NCBI GenBank assembly: GCA_034440575.1
Contig: JAOTOL010001547.1
Coordinates: 360,001 to 424,000, forward strand
Reading direction: 5' to 3'
Source of the DNA: Imbricaverruca yamaguchii
Taxonomy: Eukaryota > Arthropoda > Thecostraca > Neoverrucidae
Length of the DNA stretch: 64,000 bases
The notes under the pieces are model-generated. The model was given only the letters and a program-made list of their open reading frames with translations. It was not told where the DNA came from and did no database searches. The position numbers and the translations under genes were made by a program. Positions 1 to 10,860 of this stretch are shown piece by piece (position 1 is the first letter of the stretch; the number at the start of each line of letters is the position of its first letter).

Positions 1-577
1 TAATGTGGCAGCATGAATTTCAAGCTTTCACAACAAAAATTTTGTGATGACGGGCCAAAACGCGAATTGCAGGTCCAATCCATTTTACCTGAGCGAAATA
101 CGTTTAATCGATATATTTCCTTAAAACATTTGTTGGGGAGAAATCATCATTTTAATGCAGTTCGTTATTTTTATATCAATACATTTTGTGCATGCCATGG
201 TCAAATTTGGTTATGTAAATGCAACTAGTGTACAAGATTTCACATATGTTTATTTTTTATATATTTTCAGAAGGCTACATACATGGAAATCTGAGGCTAA
301 AGTGAATATGATTATATTTTATTAGTCCATTTCATAAACGGCAATGACTGCATCCTTCCATATTTTCCGGGTGCAAATCTGATGTGAATGGGACGGAAAC
401 GGCGCAGTTCTACACAGGGATTCGTCTGAAGGCGTATGTCGAGGAAGGGAAGTGGCAAGGGCGTCGATTGTGTAGGAGGTCTGAAGGCCATTGGGTATTT
501 GTTTGCGCGAGTTTCGTCATTGGCATCGCCTTGTGCTCATATTTTAACTCGGTAATATACTTTCCAATACGTCTGAA
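1..577. other. 5' flank of the REEP5-like gene
   Basis: No coding signal was recognised here. The stretch precedes the first REEP5-like exon and should hold its promoter and 5' untranslated region. From about 370 it becomes more GC-rich than the AT-rich DNA to its left, as expected near a transcription start. I could not place a TATA box or initiator with confidence. Confidence 0.4.
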
Positions 578-704
578 ATGGCAGCCAAGATACAAGTAAT
601 GAAATCTGAACTGGAGAAGTTCTTGAACAAGAAGAACAAGTTCACGGAATACCTCGGAGTTTTAGAACAGAAAACAGGGGTAAAGCGCATCTACTTGTTC
701 TCAG
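578..704 (+). CDS. REEP5: REEP5-like receptor expression-enhancing protein, exon 1
   Basis: This is the first coding exon of a TB2/DP1/HVA22 (REEP5/6-type) protein, a hairpin membrane protein that curves tubular endoplasmic reticulum. The ATG at 578 opens 42 codons and one base. It reads MAAKIQVMKSELEKF, then LNKKNKFTEYLGVLEQKTG, matching the amphipathic N-terminus of REEP5 (helix ending in an x-LE-x-KTGV motif). It ends at TCAG|GTAAGT, a strong donor at 705. The phase-1 end joins exactly to the exon at 17736: the split codon becomes GCG and continues the first hydrophobic hairpin. No upstream in-frame ATG is needed, because REEP5 proteins start about this far before the motif. The 17-kb intron that follows is full of repeats. 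Confidence 0.9.
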
Positions 705-2235
705 GTAAGTTTTCTTATTATGTATAGTAGTTGTATGTGCATGCAATGCAGTGATTGCTTCTTTTATTGTTAACAAAGATATAGAAACTTTTATATCATG
801 AATATCAGCATGTGGGAATATGGATTCATTAATACCCTGATGTAACACCTTTGGGAAAAATATGGTATCTATGTAGAAGCCCCTGAGTCAAAATATGTAG
901 GAAAATATTTGCTGACTTGTTCAAGCTGATCCAGCAGCTTTAGTAAACTAGGTACCTACACATTCTGGTATTTTTTATTCTTGCAATTTCTTTTCCCAAT
1001 GCAATGTTTTGGGGACGAGTAGTCTAAGCATAAGTTGCCCATCTCACAATTGAAAGAGTGTGGGTTCCAATCTCACCTGTTGCTACTCTTCTCCCATGGC
1101 CAATTAGCAGGGTGGGAATTAAGGCACTTCTTAAGAGATTTCATCTCTTAAAACATTTTTGCACTCCAGATTCATACTGGATAGAATGGGCTCCACATGT
1201 ACTCTGACACAAACATGCAGAAGGAAGAAAAATACCACAAAAAAAATTAATACAAGATTAAAGAAAATATCCACCAAACATGTTATTCTACTTATGGTTA
1301 CCAAATAACTATACACTTCATACCATCAAGCACACAGACAGCAACCAAACACACACCACAAAACCACAACCAGAGGAAATGCTGACAACAACGCACCAAA
1401 CTTGGTGCCTGCGCACTGAATATAGTGGCCTCTGGTTGCTACAAATTCGGCTGGTGCGTCTCCAGAAACATGCTTTCAAGCCACCCTATAGTGGGGAAAA
1501 CTGACTGTTTTAAGAGATGCTTCCGGAGTGCAGAGGAGGCCGCTGATCAGAATTTGCTGCGTAAGCATTTTCTGTTATGAAAACTGTTTTTCAACCAATC
1601 AATGCAAGGTATTTTTAAATGAAGTCATAACCATTAGCAACTTTGAACACGTGTTTTTAACACTTCACAGTGCCATGCTGCAAACAAGACCTTGACTGAT
1701 CCTTTGCGCACCACTGTCGATTCCGACTGTGTGTGAGGTAGTGGTGTTGGGTCTGTATCGTGCAGGGAATTGGCTGCATATGTATGTAGGTGTGCGCTCT
1801 GAGCTGAGGGTGAAGCGTGCATTATTTGTGTTTTTCATTTTGCCTAGCATTGTGCTGAGACCAACAGTGAAAGGAAGGTGCATTGCTCCTGTGAGTTATG
1901 AGAGACAAAGCTGAGCTCATTACAACTCCCTGTCTTGTGGTGCCATCCATTGCTCACTTCTTTGTTTCTATGCTTTGATGTGACCAAAAATGATGTGTAT
2001 TACTTATGCATATTACATAGACACTGACTAGGTACATATGATTTTCTCATCAGTTACCAGCAAATGGATTCCATGCATGAAAAATAATATGTGCATGAAA
2101 ATGTACTCCGGAAGAAATATGTTTGCACTCCGACTCCATACACGGAAAGCAAGATTTCCACCCTGCCAATTAGCATGAGAGATTGGCAACACTACATGGC
2201 AACTATTGATGTGTTGTAAAAACCAACATCCACAA
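705..2235. other. Intron 1 start, with a tRNA-like SINE fragment and hairpin
   Basis: Intronic DNA. About 1010-1150 carries a tRNA-like segment with a box-B-like GGTTCCAATCTC, followed by a perfect 9-bp stem (TTAAGAGAT / ATCTCTTAA, 1131-1151). A phrase containing CAATTAGCAGGGTGG recurs in reverse near 2155-2185. Nothing else here looks like a gene. Confidence 0.45.
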
Positions 2236-2620
2236 TACATTGTTTATGAATGTGGTTAACATGATGTGACTACTAATTTCTTCTGCAAATGCATGCTTTT
2301 CAATTGACAGGCAAAATAACCCAAAAATGAGCTTAAAGTTCTGTAATATAGCACAAAATTAAGTTCAAGAGAAAGAAGAAAAATATAACATAAGCTAGCC
2401 AAACCTACCTGATGCTTTCATTCAAGAAAAATGGGATTTAAAAGGGAAAATTTTGAAACTAAAAGATTTTTAAATTTAAAACAGCCTAACCTAAAATCAG
2501 TAAATGTCAATCAAGGTAAACATTGATTTTTTGGATTAGAAAATACAATGCTTTTTATGTGTTTAAGACTGCAACCACTTATTTTCTCTGCAAATGATTA
2601 CTTTTAAGTCAACTGCAGTC
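2236..2620 (+). repeat. Interspersed repeat family D, copy 1
   Basis: The segment from about 2246 reads as a diverged copy of 45675-45810 and, in reverse complement, of 3776-3890, 26060-26190 and 35985-36125. The shared core contains CTCATTTC, then CTGCAAATGCAT, then an AAAATRACACC-like stretch. At 2571-2610 there is a second block (ACCACTTATTTTCTCTGCAAATGATTACTTTT-like, in pieces) that is the terminal block of the better-preserved element at 25.37-26.01 kb. The function is that of a non-autonomous DNA element; no coding region was seen. Confidence 0.6.
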
Positions 2621-3775
2621 AGTACAATTGATGAGACCATAGACATGTGTGCAGTTTATACCATGATGCTTCAAGAAGGAACTTGAATCATGTGGCAGTG
2701 CAATTTGAGCAACAACAGTTTGAGCAAATAACACTGTTGGGAACAGCATTGGAAAAGTGGCCCTTTTTTTGGAACTTTTGCAATCCAAAGAATTATACAC
2801 TCCGGAAAAAAATACACTCCTTGCATTGCTGGATGAAGACATACTTAACTAGCAAGACAGCTAGATGTCATTATACAATAGTGATAACTTGGGTGGAGAG
2901 GAAGATTCAGTCATACTCGGTCCCCTACCACATGAAGTTTCCAGTATAATTGAGGATAATACACATTTGTTATTTCGAGTCATCTGTAGGCACATTCCAA
3001 GAGGAGGCAGGAGTAAAGCCGAAAATGAGATGCCAGCCAGATTGGAAGAATATCAGTTTGCTAGCATGCACAAGGACAACATATGTCAATGGATGGCAAA
3101 ATATGGATCACTGCAGTCTGAATATGATCTTAATGCCACTGAACATTCCATATTTCACAACATTCCATCTTCCATATCATTCCATAACATTCCATTTGTG
3201 CATGTGCGATTTATGGTGAGGTGCAGGTGAATTAATAAACAGCCACCAGTGCATTCATGTGTATGTTCTCCATTTGTGGACAAACCTCAGAACAGAGTCC
3301 AGATGTGCTCAGAAGAATGTATGGATGAACACCAAGAGCTATAGTGGCATCCACACAACTGGGAAGCCACAAAGTGTAGCACTTCCCCCAAATCTCCAAA
3401 ATACTGGTGGATATGAGCCATGTTTTGCTACAGCATAGGAATTGTCATGGGCACTATTACTTTTCCACACATGTTTTACACACAGTTTGCCTCCATGAAG
3501 CATACAAAGGTATTAGGTTTGGCTAAATTATGCTACATTATTTTTTTTTGTAAGTTATCCATTCATCAAATTCCTTTCAGAATCATTCAGGAATATAAGT
3601 TTTTGAATTTTAAAAAACACTCGGGCTAGCATAGGCTGTTTAGTTAGCATAGGCCATTTACTTTTCATTTCTTAATTCATTTTAATACTTTTAATTAATT
3701 GCTTATAAAAAATTTATTAAAAAAAGATTGTCTTGCATCCAGTTAGGCTGCAGCTTTTTCTTCATTTATAACATC
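2621..3775. other. Intronic stretch with short open frames, nothing recognised
   Basis: A 121-codon open frame at 2865-3230 was examined. It matches no family I know, and its 3' part is built from repeated CATTCCAT words (3145-3195), so it is probably chance. No other feature was seen. Confidence 0.3.
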
Positions 3776-3980
3776 ACATTTCATGGTATATTTCCCAACC
3801 AAACCTGAGCCACTTTTTTGGTGTCATTTTGCTACCCAACTGCACTTGCCAAAAAAATGTGCAGTCACATCATGTAAGTACCTACATTATGAACATATTC
3901 ATAATCATTGCACAAAAAAATAAATTTCAAGAAATCAAATCACCTTAAACTGCAAATTTGTCCATTCAGAAAGTCAGACC
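3776..3980 (-). repeat. Interspersed repeat family D, copy 2
   Basis: Diverged reverse-complement copy of the 2246 segment. The downstream words around CACCTTAAACTGCAAATTTG (3940-3960) reappear at 36155-36170 next to copy 4, so the match extends beyond the core. Confidence 0.55.
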
Positions 3981-5299
3981 AGAAATGTTAAGAGTATAAT
4001 GGTATTCAATGGAGAATATGGACAGGATGCACCTAATAATTCCTGAACATTTCATGAAAGCACAAATAATGCTTGAATGCATGCATATCTATAATATCTG
4101 CAGTCAATGTGCACTGAAGAGGCCCAGCCCCCATTTTGAAAGAAAAACATTCACGCTTCAAAATTAAAGTGAAAGTGAAAACAAAATTTTGAAGTGAAAA
4201 CAAAATTTTCCAGACAAAAGCAAAGCAATCAGTTTTGTTCATTTCTACGCTTGTCGGCAAAACATCGCAGCAATTAATATTATCATGCCCTGCTCCTTGT
4301 ATTATCTGAAGATTTCTCGTCACACAACACAAGCTTACAGCTTTGGTTTATCCAAATGAATAACTCGAATTACCACGAAGATATTTGATATAGGTAAGTA
4401 GGTAGGTACCTACATAGTCAGATAATACAACCACTAATACCTCGAGCCAAACACGCAGTCAATTCCTTCCAGATGGCAGCGAAAATCCTTCGTTGAATAA
4501 AAAAACCACTACGCTCCGCTAACCAAATATAGGAATTCACCTTCACCAGCCCGACCGCGTTCTTGGATTCAATGAGTTCACCGCTCTCCATCTCCCACTC
4601 CGGCCGGAGCTATTTGAACCATTGCCACGAGAAGCCATGGATAATGCATTTCTTCTTGGTTGCTTAGAGAATGATATGTTCTGCATCAATTGGGATGGAT
4701 AAAACTGTTCATGTTTATATTATTAAGCAGTCAGGAGCGATGTACATAAAAGATATCGGAAGGATTTTCCACATGAAAATTGCCTGAATGGTACCAAAAC
4801 GTTCCTAAAACCTGCTAACACTTTGCTCCAAAATGAAGACCCATAGAACCAGAAATTTCACCTTCTTTCGATTTCATGACTTATATTGTTTCTGAATTTC
4901 ATCAACAAGCGGGAATAGTTGCATTCATGCCACTCCGACCGCGAGGTTTCCCCACTCCGGACAAATTCAGATTTACGTGTGTTGACCTAATTCTCTACAC
5001 TCTTATAAGCCTTATTTTGATCCAATGATTAATTTCTTCCCACAGTCCTGATTATTATTAATTGAGAAAAAAGTTCCCTGTAATTCTCTTGGCAATTTTC
5101 TCTAACTTATTTTTATTTTTTGGTATTTCATAGCAATCATGGCGCGAAATGAGACGCTAATTTCCGCTCGTCCGTGACGATAGTCTGTTTTACGGCGGCA
5201 ATTTGCCCGCCCGTCTAGTCGCTTTTCATCCTTCCAAATCATTCCTTGCTTCTACTAAACATTCCAGACATGAACTAAAAAGTGCATTGAAATACATTT
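3981..5299. other. Intronic DNA, nothing recognised
   Basis: AT-rich sequence with no convincing exon, RNA gene or duplicated segment. Short open frames are interrupted and match no known family. Confidence 0.3.
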
Positions 5300-5660
5300 A
5301 ATATTAATAAGGATTGACTTCAATATTTTTTTTTCAGCTTTCTCATTTGAAAAAAAAGAAAATTTCATCGTGGAGAGAATAAAAGATTTTAGACGGATTG
5401 TTTTAGTATAACTTTCCTTCAACCATTATATATTCCGAAACCCATATCCCGAAGTAACATTTTAGACCCTCCCATTTTAGACCCAGCGGTGCACGAACGT
5501 CCTGCTCTCGAGGTATGTTGTGAATTTGTATTAGTTATGCGGTGTTGGTACCTATGCTAGGAGTGGCAGGTATTGATATATAAACTTGGTTGACATCGAT
5601 TAAGTATACTTGTGTGTTCATTTTCTCTACCATTGCTCAGGAAGTTGCCTTATAAGTCAT
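5300..5660 (+). repeat. Direct repeat, copy 1 (partner at 7710-8015)
   Basis: The segment from the TTTTTTTCAGCTTTCTCAT block through ATTGCTCAGGAAGTTGCCTTA matches 7710-8015 in the same orientation, with many substitutions and small indels. Matching landmarks are AGAATAAAA, GATTGTTTTAGTATA, CCCATATC, GATTAAGTATACTT and CATTGCTCA-type words in the same order. The second copy lies in the loop of the large palindrome described below. Confidence 0.65.
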
Positions 5661-6295
5661 TCACGTAACGTGGTGGATGACTTCAGACGACGATGTGTGG
5701 TGGACCCCATCTGGTTGTCTGTGAGACACTAGGATAAGAACCTAACAAATTACTTAAAGACGTTTTATTCTTGAGGAAGAAGAATTATCGGGTTATTTTA
5801 CGACGCATTCAACCGCAAGGTCGCATAGCGCCGCCACCCTATATCACACCGATTGGTCGTGGGTGGACTGCAAATGCCGCCGGCCGTGAGATTCGAGTCC
5901 CACGCTCCACCATCTAGGCTACCGAGGCCCCTGGGTTTTTGTTCTTCATTCCAGGAGACATCACTGCATTTTTCAAAATTTATACACTTCGTTATATATA
6001 AAATGTATATACTCTGTTACTTGGTGCTTCAACATACACCCCATAATTTGGCAAACTGGGAAATTATACACCCCATAACATAGTGCCTCTCAAAATTATA
6101 CACTCCATACTTTGGCAAGCCAAAAAATTATACACTCCGAATCCAAGACTGAGAAGTGAAAATCCAACACTGGTTGGGAATGGCACTGTGTTGTTGGAAA
6201 AATTATGAACTTGCCTGTTTGTCCTCAAGAGAAATCTTGTTAATTATCTAAGATGCTGCAGCACAACCAATGCAACATGAGGCCAAGCATACACT
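5661..6295. repeat. Reiterated TACACTCC-type phrase
   Basis: From about 5970 to 6140 a phrase close to AAATTATACACYCCATA recurs at least five times with irregular 30-45 bp spacing. The same TACACTCCG phrase appears elsewhere in the intron (2103, 2805, 6484) and inverted (7445, 7482). A tRNA-like T-arm (GAGATTCGAGTCCC near 5890) lies just before. This may be a decayed satellite or SINE remnant. Confidence 0.45.
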
Positions 6296-6425
6296 GATGC
6301 ACAGTGTTGGAAAAACTGATGTTTTGTTGGTGTCATGCATACTAATGCATTATGTACTCTAGGATTGTGACCAGACTAAATTAAATATTTTGTACTCCAG
6401 AAGGGAAAAGGAAGAACAACATTGT
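6296..6425 (+). repeat. Short inverted repeat arm (partner at 7418-7540)
   Basis: This reads as the reverse complement of 7418-7540. Shared landmarks in opposite order are the CAGTGTTGGAAAAACTG word, the TTGGTGTCAxGCAT word, GGATTGTGACYAGACTAAAT and TTTTGTACTCCAGAAGGGAA. Confidence 0.65.
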
Positions 6426-6813
6426 TTGGTCTAGTGCTAACACTCTCCATACCTGAAAACAACTAGCAGTTTCAGCAACCCCTGCACTCCGACCAGTCAA
6501 TGACAGAATGCAACTTCAAAAGGCAGTACAACCTGTACCACACATGTTCATTGGTGTTGCACCAAAAATGTCTGCACAACTGGCACCATGTGAGAATATG
6601 CTATATGTGTCAATATAGTGCATAGTTCATTCAATATTTATGAATTATTTTTTCAATATTTATTCAATATTTTGTTCAATATTTATCAATATTTATTCTG
6701 AGTTATTATGTATTTAGATGAATCAATATTTATTGAATGATTATCTGTAGATATTTGTGCTGGAATGCTCACCAACAAGTACCAGAAATCCTTAGTTCAC
6801 ATATCTGGGGGTA

Positions 6814-7357
6814 CTTGGCAGTGTAGGATTTCCATATTTTTTTATTGGTAGTGGAGTACAAGATTTTTAGCTGGGGTAAGAATTTTGTAGCTGGATTCCA
6901 AAAAATAGCCATGCACTTGCTAACAAACTTGTTTTAGAGGGGCTGAAAACCAATGTTAGCATTTTATGTATGCATAAACATCTTGGCAAACTAAGCCATG
7001 TCCAAAATTTTGCTGCACTAAGAAAATGAGTTGTCCATAACCAGGTAGTATTGCTTTAATGGAATTAAAAACAAATGTTAGCATTTCATGCTGTATGTAC
7101 CATACAAACATATATGTACATATAGCTAACTGCTAAGTCAGCAATATGTCAGCAAGCTAAGTCATGAATAGGTGCAATTGTGCCAAGGAATGCATCTAGT
7201 GGGAAATGCCCCCAGTAGCCAAAGCACTCCCAAAAATATACCCATGATATATGCAAATTGGATGGATATTGCCTGGGTGTACATGGGTGATGTATTCCCA
7301 AAGTTCACAAACAAATATTTATGATAAATAGGCATGATGTGATGTGAATACACCAAT
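6814..7357 (+). repeat. Left arm of a ~2-kb imperfect palindrome
   Basis: About 540 bp read as the reverse complement of 8358-8893 almost from end to end. Landmarks are ACTTGGCAGTGTAGGATTTC at the outer end, GGTAGTGGAGTACAA, TTTTTGGAATCC (in reverse), AGCTAACTGCTAAGTCAGCA, TGCCAAGGAATGCATCTAGT and ACATCACATCATGCC (in reverse) at the inner end. Identity looks about 80 percent by eye. No transposase is encoded. Confidence 0.8.
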
Positions 7358-8357
7358 AACATTTCCCCTGGGAGAGCTCAGGATGAATCACACTGTTCTT
7401 TGTTTGTTCGTTGTTTGTCAATGTTGTTCTTTCTTTTCCCTTCTGGAGTACAAAATATTTCATTTAGTCTAGTCACAATCCTGGAGTACAAAATGTATTG
7501 GTATGCTTGACACCAACAAATGCCAGTTTTTCCAACACTGGTACTTGGTATAGCCAGAGTAAATCCTTGAAGGTGCTTTGAATGTGCAATCAAAGGTCAT
7601 TTTGTTAAAGAGACAACTTTTTAGACACAATGAGCTGTTCAATGGACAAAAAAAAATCATTTAAAATTTCTGAAGTGGCCCGGAGCAAGCCAGTTCTCTG
7701 AGGTGATTCATCAATTTTCTCAGCTTTTTCATCCAAAATTACTGTTTCTTGGTGGTGAGAATAAAACTATTTTAGACTGATTGTTTTAGTATATTTTTCA
7801 TTAAACCATTTTATATTCAAAAACCCATATCTCAATAGTCTGCAAATAGCATATTGGTCGGTGCATGAATGTCCTACTCGTGGGATGTGTTGAGTATTTA
7901 TTAGGTATGTGGTGTGAACTGGTCAAGAGTGTCAGGTATGCATTTATGAACTTGATTGACTGATTAAGTATACTTTTGTTATCATTTTCTTTACAATTGC
8001 TCATGAAGTTGGCTTATAACCTCATCCTTTGCTAATTTACCCACATAACCAATTTGGAGGTCTGAGGCAGAGTGACATATTATGCCTTGGTGGTGAATGG
8101 TGCACACAAACTTGGAATGGTGCAAAGGTAGACTGGGGCCATGCAATGGATTTTGGGAGCACTTGAGATCTTGACCACAAATCTGTTGAAAGACAACAAT
8201 GGAAGTTAGCAATAATTCCAATGAATTGAGGGTGAACTTGGCTCATTAGTTGTGGGACTTGTCCTTCAAAGAAGTGTTTGTTGAAGGATGATCCTGGTTG
8301 TGTGGTCCACCCAAGATGAGTTTCAATGAGATTCATCTTGATCTCTGCCAGCAGAAA
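7358..8357. repeat. Loop of the palindrome, with direct-repeat copy 2
   Basis: The loop holds the 7418-7540 inverted partner of 6296-6425 and, at 7710-8015, the second copy of the 5300-5660 direct repeat. The rest (8016-8357) has no recognised feature. Confidence 0.6.
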
Positions 8358-8893
8358 TGTTATTTGTGTATTCACATCACATCATGCCTGTTCATCATAA
8401 ATATTTTTTTTTGTGAACTTTGGGAATGCATCATCCACCTACACTCAGGTAATATCTTTCCCATTTGCATATATCATGGGTATATTTTTGGGAGTACTTT
8501 GGACACTGATTGTATTTCCCACTAGATGCATTCCTTGGCACAATTGCACCCATTTATGACATAGCTTGCTGACATATTGCTGACTTAGCAGTTAGCTATA
8601 TGTACATATATGATGTTTGTATGGTACATACATCATTAAATGCAAATATTTATTTTTAACTTCATTAAAGCAATGTAACCTGGCTATGGACAACTAATTT
8701 TCTTTACTGCACACAATTTTTGACATGGCTTAGTTTGCCAAGATGTTTATGCATAAAAATGCTAATATTGGTTTTCAGCCCCACTAAAACAAGCTTAATT
8801 GTCACCAAATGAATAGCTATTTTTTGGAATCCAACAAAAATATTGTACTTCACTACCAAGAAAAAAAAAGGAAATCATACACTGCTGGTGCAA
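8358..8893 (-). repeat. Right arm of the ~2-kb imperfect palindrome
   Basis: Reverse-complement partner of 6814-7357. Small differences such as an extra T-run near 8405 and substitutions throughout show the arms have diverged. That argues against a recent assembly fold-back and for an old inverted duplication or a long-TIR element. Confidence 0.8.
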
Positions 8894-8929
8894 GTGGTGT
8901 GCATGGCTGCATGTGGTTTGTCTACAACA

Positions 8930-9073
8930 TAATCTAACCTGACCTAAGGTAAGCTAATGTAATGCAGGATAATATATCAAATATACTATTGCATAATATA
9001 ATCTAGCCTAACCTAACCTAACCATGAAACCAGAATATGAAACAATTTTCTTACCATGACTTAATTAAATATA
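8930..9073. repeat. AACCT-type array and family D flank
   Basis: Degenerate AACCT units (three in a row at about 9008-9025) with a TATTGCATAATATAAT word that recurs at 25548-25563 in the same orientation and order. This ties the stretch to the 25.4-26.0 kb element. Confidence 0.55.
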
Positions 9074-9645
9074 GGGGGAAGAGGGGGGTTTCTGAACACC
9101 TAGGGCACAATGCAACAAATAGCCCTACTGATGCTTTTGTATGACTGAACCAGTAATTCTACTGTGCTTACTGAACACAAAAATCAACAAGCTATCTATA
9201 TTTAAACAATTCCTTTCAATGAAAATCCCCTAACCACTTGTAAAGAGCAACTTTAAAATAAATAATTATTTTGTAGTGGTGTGCTGTATTCTGATCATGA
9301 AAATGTTATTGTGCAGGAATACCTCACTGCATCAATTGTGGTATAAGCTATTAGTAATGAGTAAAATATGCTGGTGTAATTGCACAAAAAAGTACGTCAC
9401 TTCCCTATGGTTTTCTTAAGCCAATTGCACTTTCAAGGATAAAATCACGCTTGTGAACTTTGCCTGCTCTGTGCACAAAGAATTGGTAAAACTATGTAAT
9501 CAGACATTCATATTTTGATAGAAACAAGTCCATCATTTCTGAATGCCATAATATTTCTGTTATTTATGCACCGAATATGATGTGGGAGACGTCAAAAGGT
9601 AGGTGTTCAAGAAACAGAACGTGTTCAGATACCCCCCTCTTCCCT
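9074..9645 (+). mobile_element. Non-autonomous TIR element, family H, copy 1
   Basis: A 572-bp segment bounded by inverted ends: GGGGAAGAGGGGGGTTTCTG on the left and the reverse complement of GGGAAGAGGGGGGTATCTGA on the right. It has a diverged copy in opposite orientation at 36193-36904, including the CAACAAATAGC, AACCAGTAATT and GTTCTGTTTC words in reverse order. It has no open frame that could be a transposase. A target-site duplication is not clear. It lies within family D sequence, so it probably inserted into an older repeat. Confidence 0.65.
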
Positions 9646-9990
9646 GCAGCATTGATAGCTCTGCCTTTATTGATGAGAGCATCTCAAAGAATTCCAGGCC
9701 TTGCAGACATGTTGGGCTGCAAGCATTCTTTCGCTGGAGTATATGTCCAATTAAGGCAGAAACATCAGGTTTCTGTGTCAAAACGTATTAAATTGAGTGC
9801 AATAAGTGTTCAATTGCTTCTTTGTCACATCTGTACCACACCATGTATAGATAATTATATGAGATGGGCTATATTTGTGGAGTGAAGATTATGGTGTCTT
9901 TTGTATGTCCTTGTCAACCTAAAAATAATAATTTTCTCAGAAAATAATTGGTCACATTACCTTAATCATGTCAGAAAGCATATAGGTTAG
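9646..9990 (-). repeat. Interspersed repeat matching 25750-26000
   Basis: The segment from TTGGGCTGCAAGCATT through AATTATATGAGATGGGCTAT matches 25755-25925 in the same orientation, and the terminal GAAAATAATTGGTCACATT block matches the 25960-26000 terminus. It was split from the 8.9-9.07 kb part by element H. Confidence 0.65.
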
Positions 9991-10099
9991 GTCCCCTTTT
10001 CTCACACTCCCCATATTTTGTTGTAGATATATATATAGAGAGAGAGATACAGAGACAGAGCGACAGAGACAAGTCGGTTTTACAGTGGAAATTTGCTCG

Positions 10100-10135
10100 C
10101 AGGTCCCAGGTCTCAGGAAAGAGACCTGGAATGAG
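10100..10135. other. Short perfect stem-loop
   Basis: CCAGGTCTC at 10106-10114 pairs perfectly with GAGACCTGG at 10121-10129 across a 6-base loop. Nothing near it identifies a role. It sits just upstream of the I-like element's 5' region. Confidence 0.4.
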
Positions 10136-10219
10136 ACGGAGGGAGCAGACCTGTCATAATGATCTGCATACATTAGAAGTGACCACCAAATATAAGTATC
10201 ACATTACTTGTAATAACAA

Positions 10220-10860
10220 AATAGGTCCCCCCCCGATGAGGCACCACCTTTACGCGGTGGGAATTGAGTACCCCAGTGACCCGGCGACCATCATACCGGC
10301 GAGGGGTGAGACCAGGAATGCCTCACTTGTTCTTCCGTCCATATGCTCCCATTCCAATGCCTATCTCATCGCATCTATGTCCTTTATCTGGCCCTGCAAC
10401 ACCAACTATCCATAGTATGAGCAGGCACGGCAACTTCCCCGGTCCTGCCCACCAGCTCAGTTTTATCGGGGTAGCCGCGCCCCCTCGGCCCGCCCCCGGG
10501 GTTGACGGAGTCCTGGAGGTTGAGGTCCCCGGTCGCACGGTGCTAGTTGTGACGGGGGGCCAACACACCTCTTTGGTCCCGATATCCCGGAGGGGCGGGC
10601 GGGCCCGTGGGGCCTCACGCGGGCCAAGTAGCTGGTCGCCTCGGGCCGGGGGCCTAGGACACTTCCCGGTGCCCGCCGGCCCGGCCGGCCGGGGTCAAGG
10701 GGTGGGCGGTGCTGGATCCCGGTCGGGGTGGTGAGTCTCTCTCTCCCGGCCAGGCGAAGGCGCCGCCTGCCCCGTATAGTTCCTCGGGCGCCTGGCGACC
10801 TCCCGTCCGCGGTGCCCAGGCGTCCTCCCAGTAGGGTCCCTATGCGGTGGGGCGCCCGGG
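10220..10860 (+). mobile_element. GC-rich probable 5' region of an I-like retrotransposon
   Basis: A sharply GC-rich block, unlike its flanks, runs up to the degraded start of the I-like ORF1. Overlapping open frames on both strands (up to about 156 codons) are composition artefacts; none resembles a known protein. I infer it is the element's 5' untranslated and promoter region because it is contiguous with ORF1 and ends where ORF1-like words begin. Confidence 0.45.
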
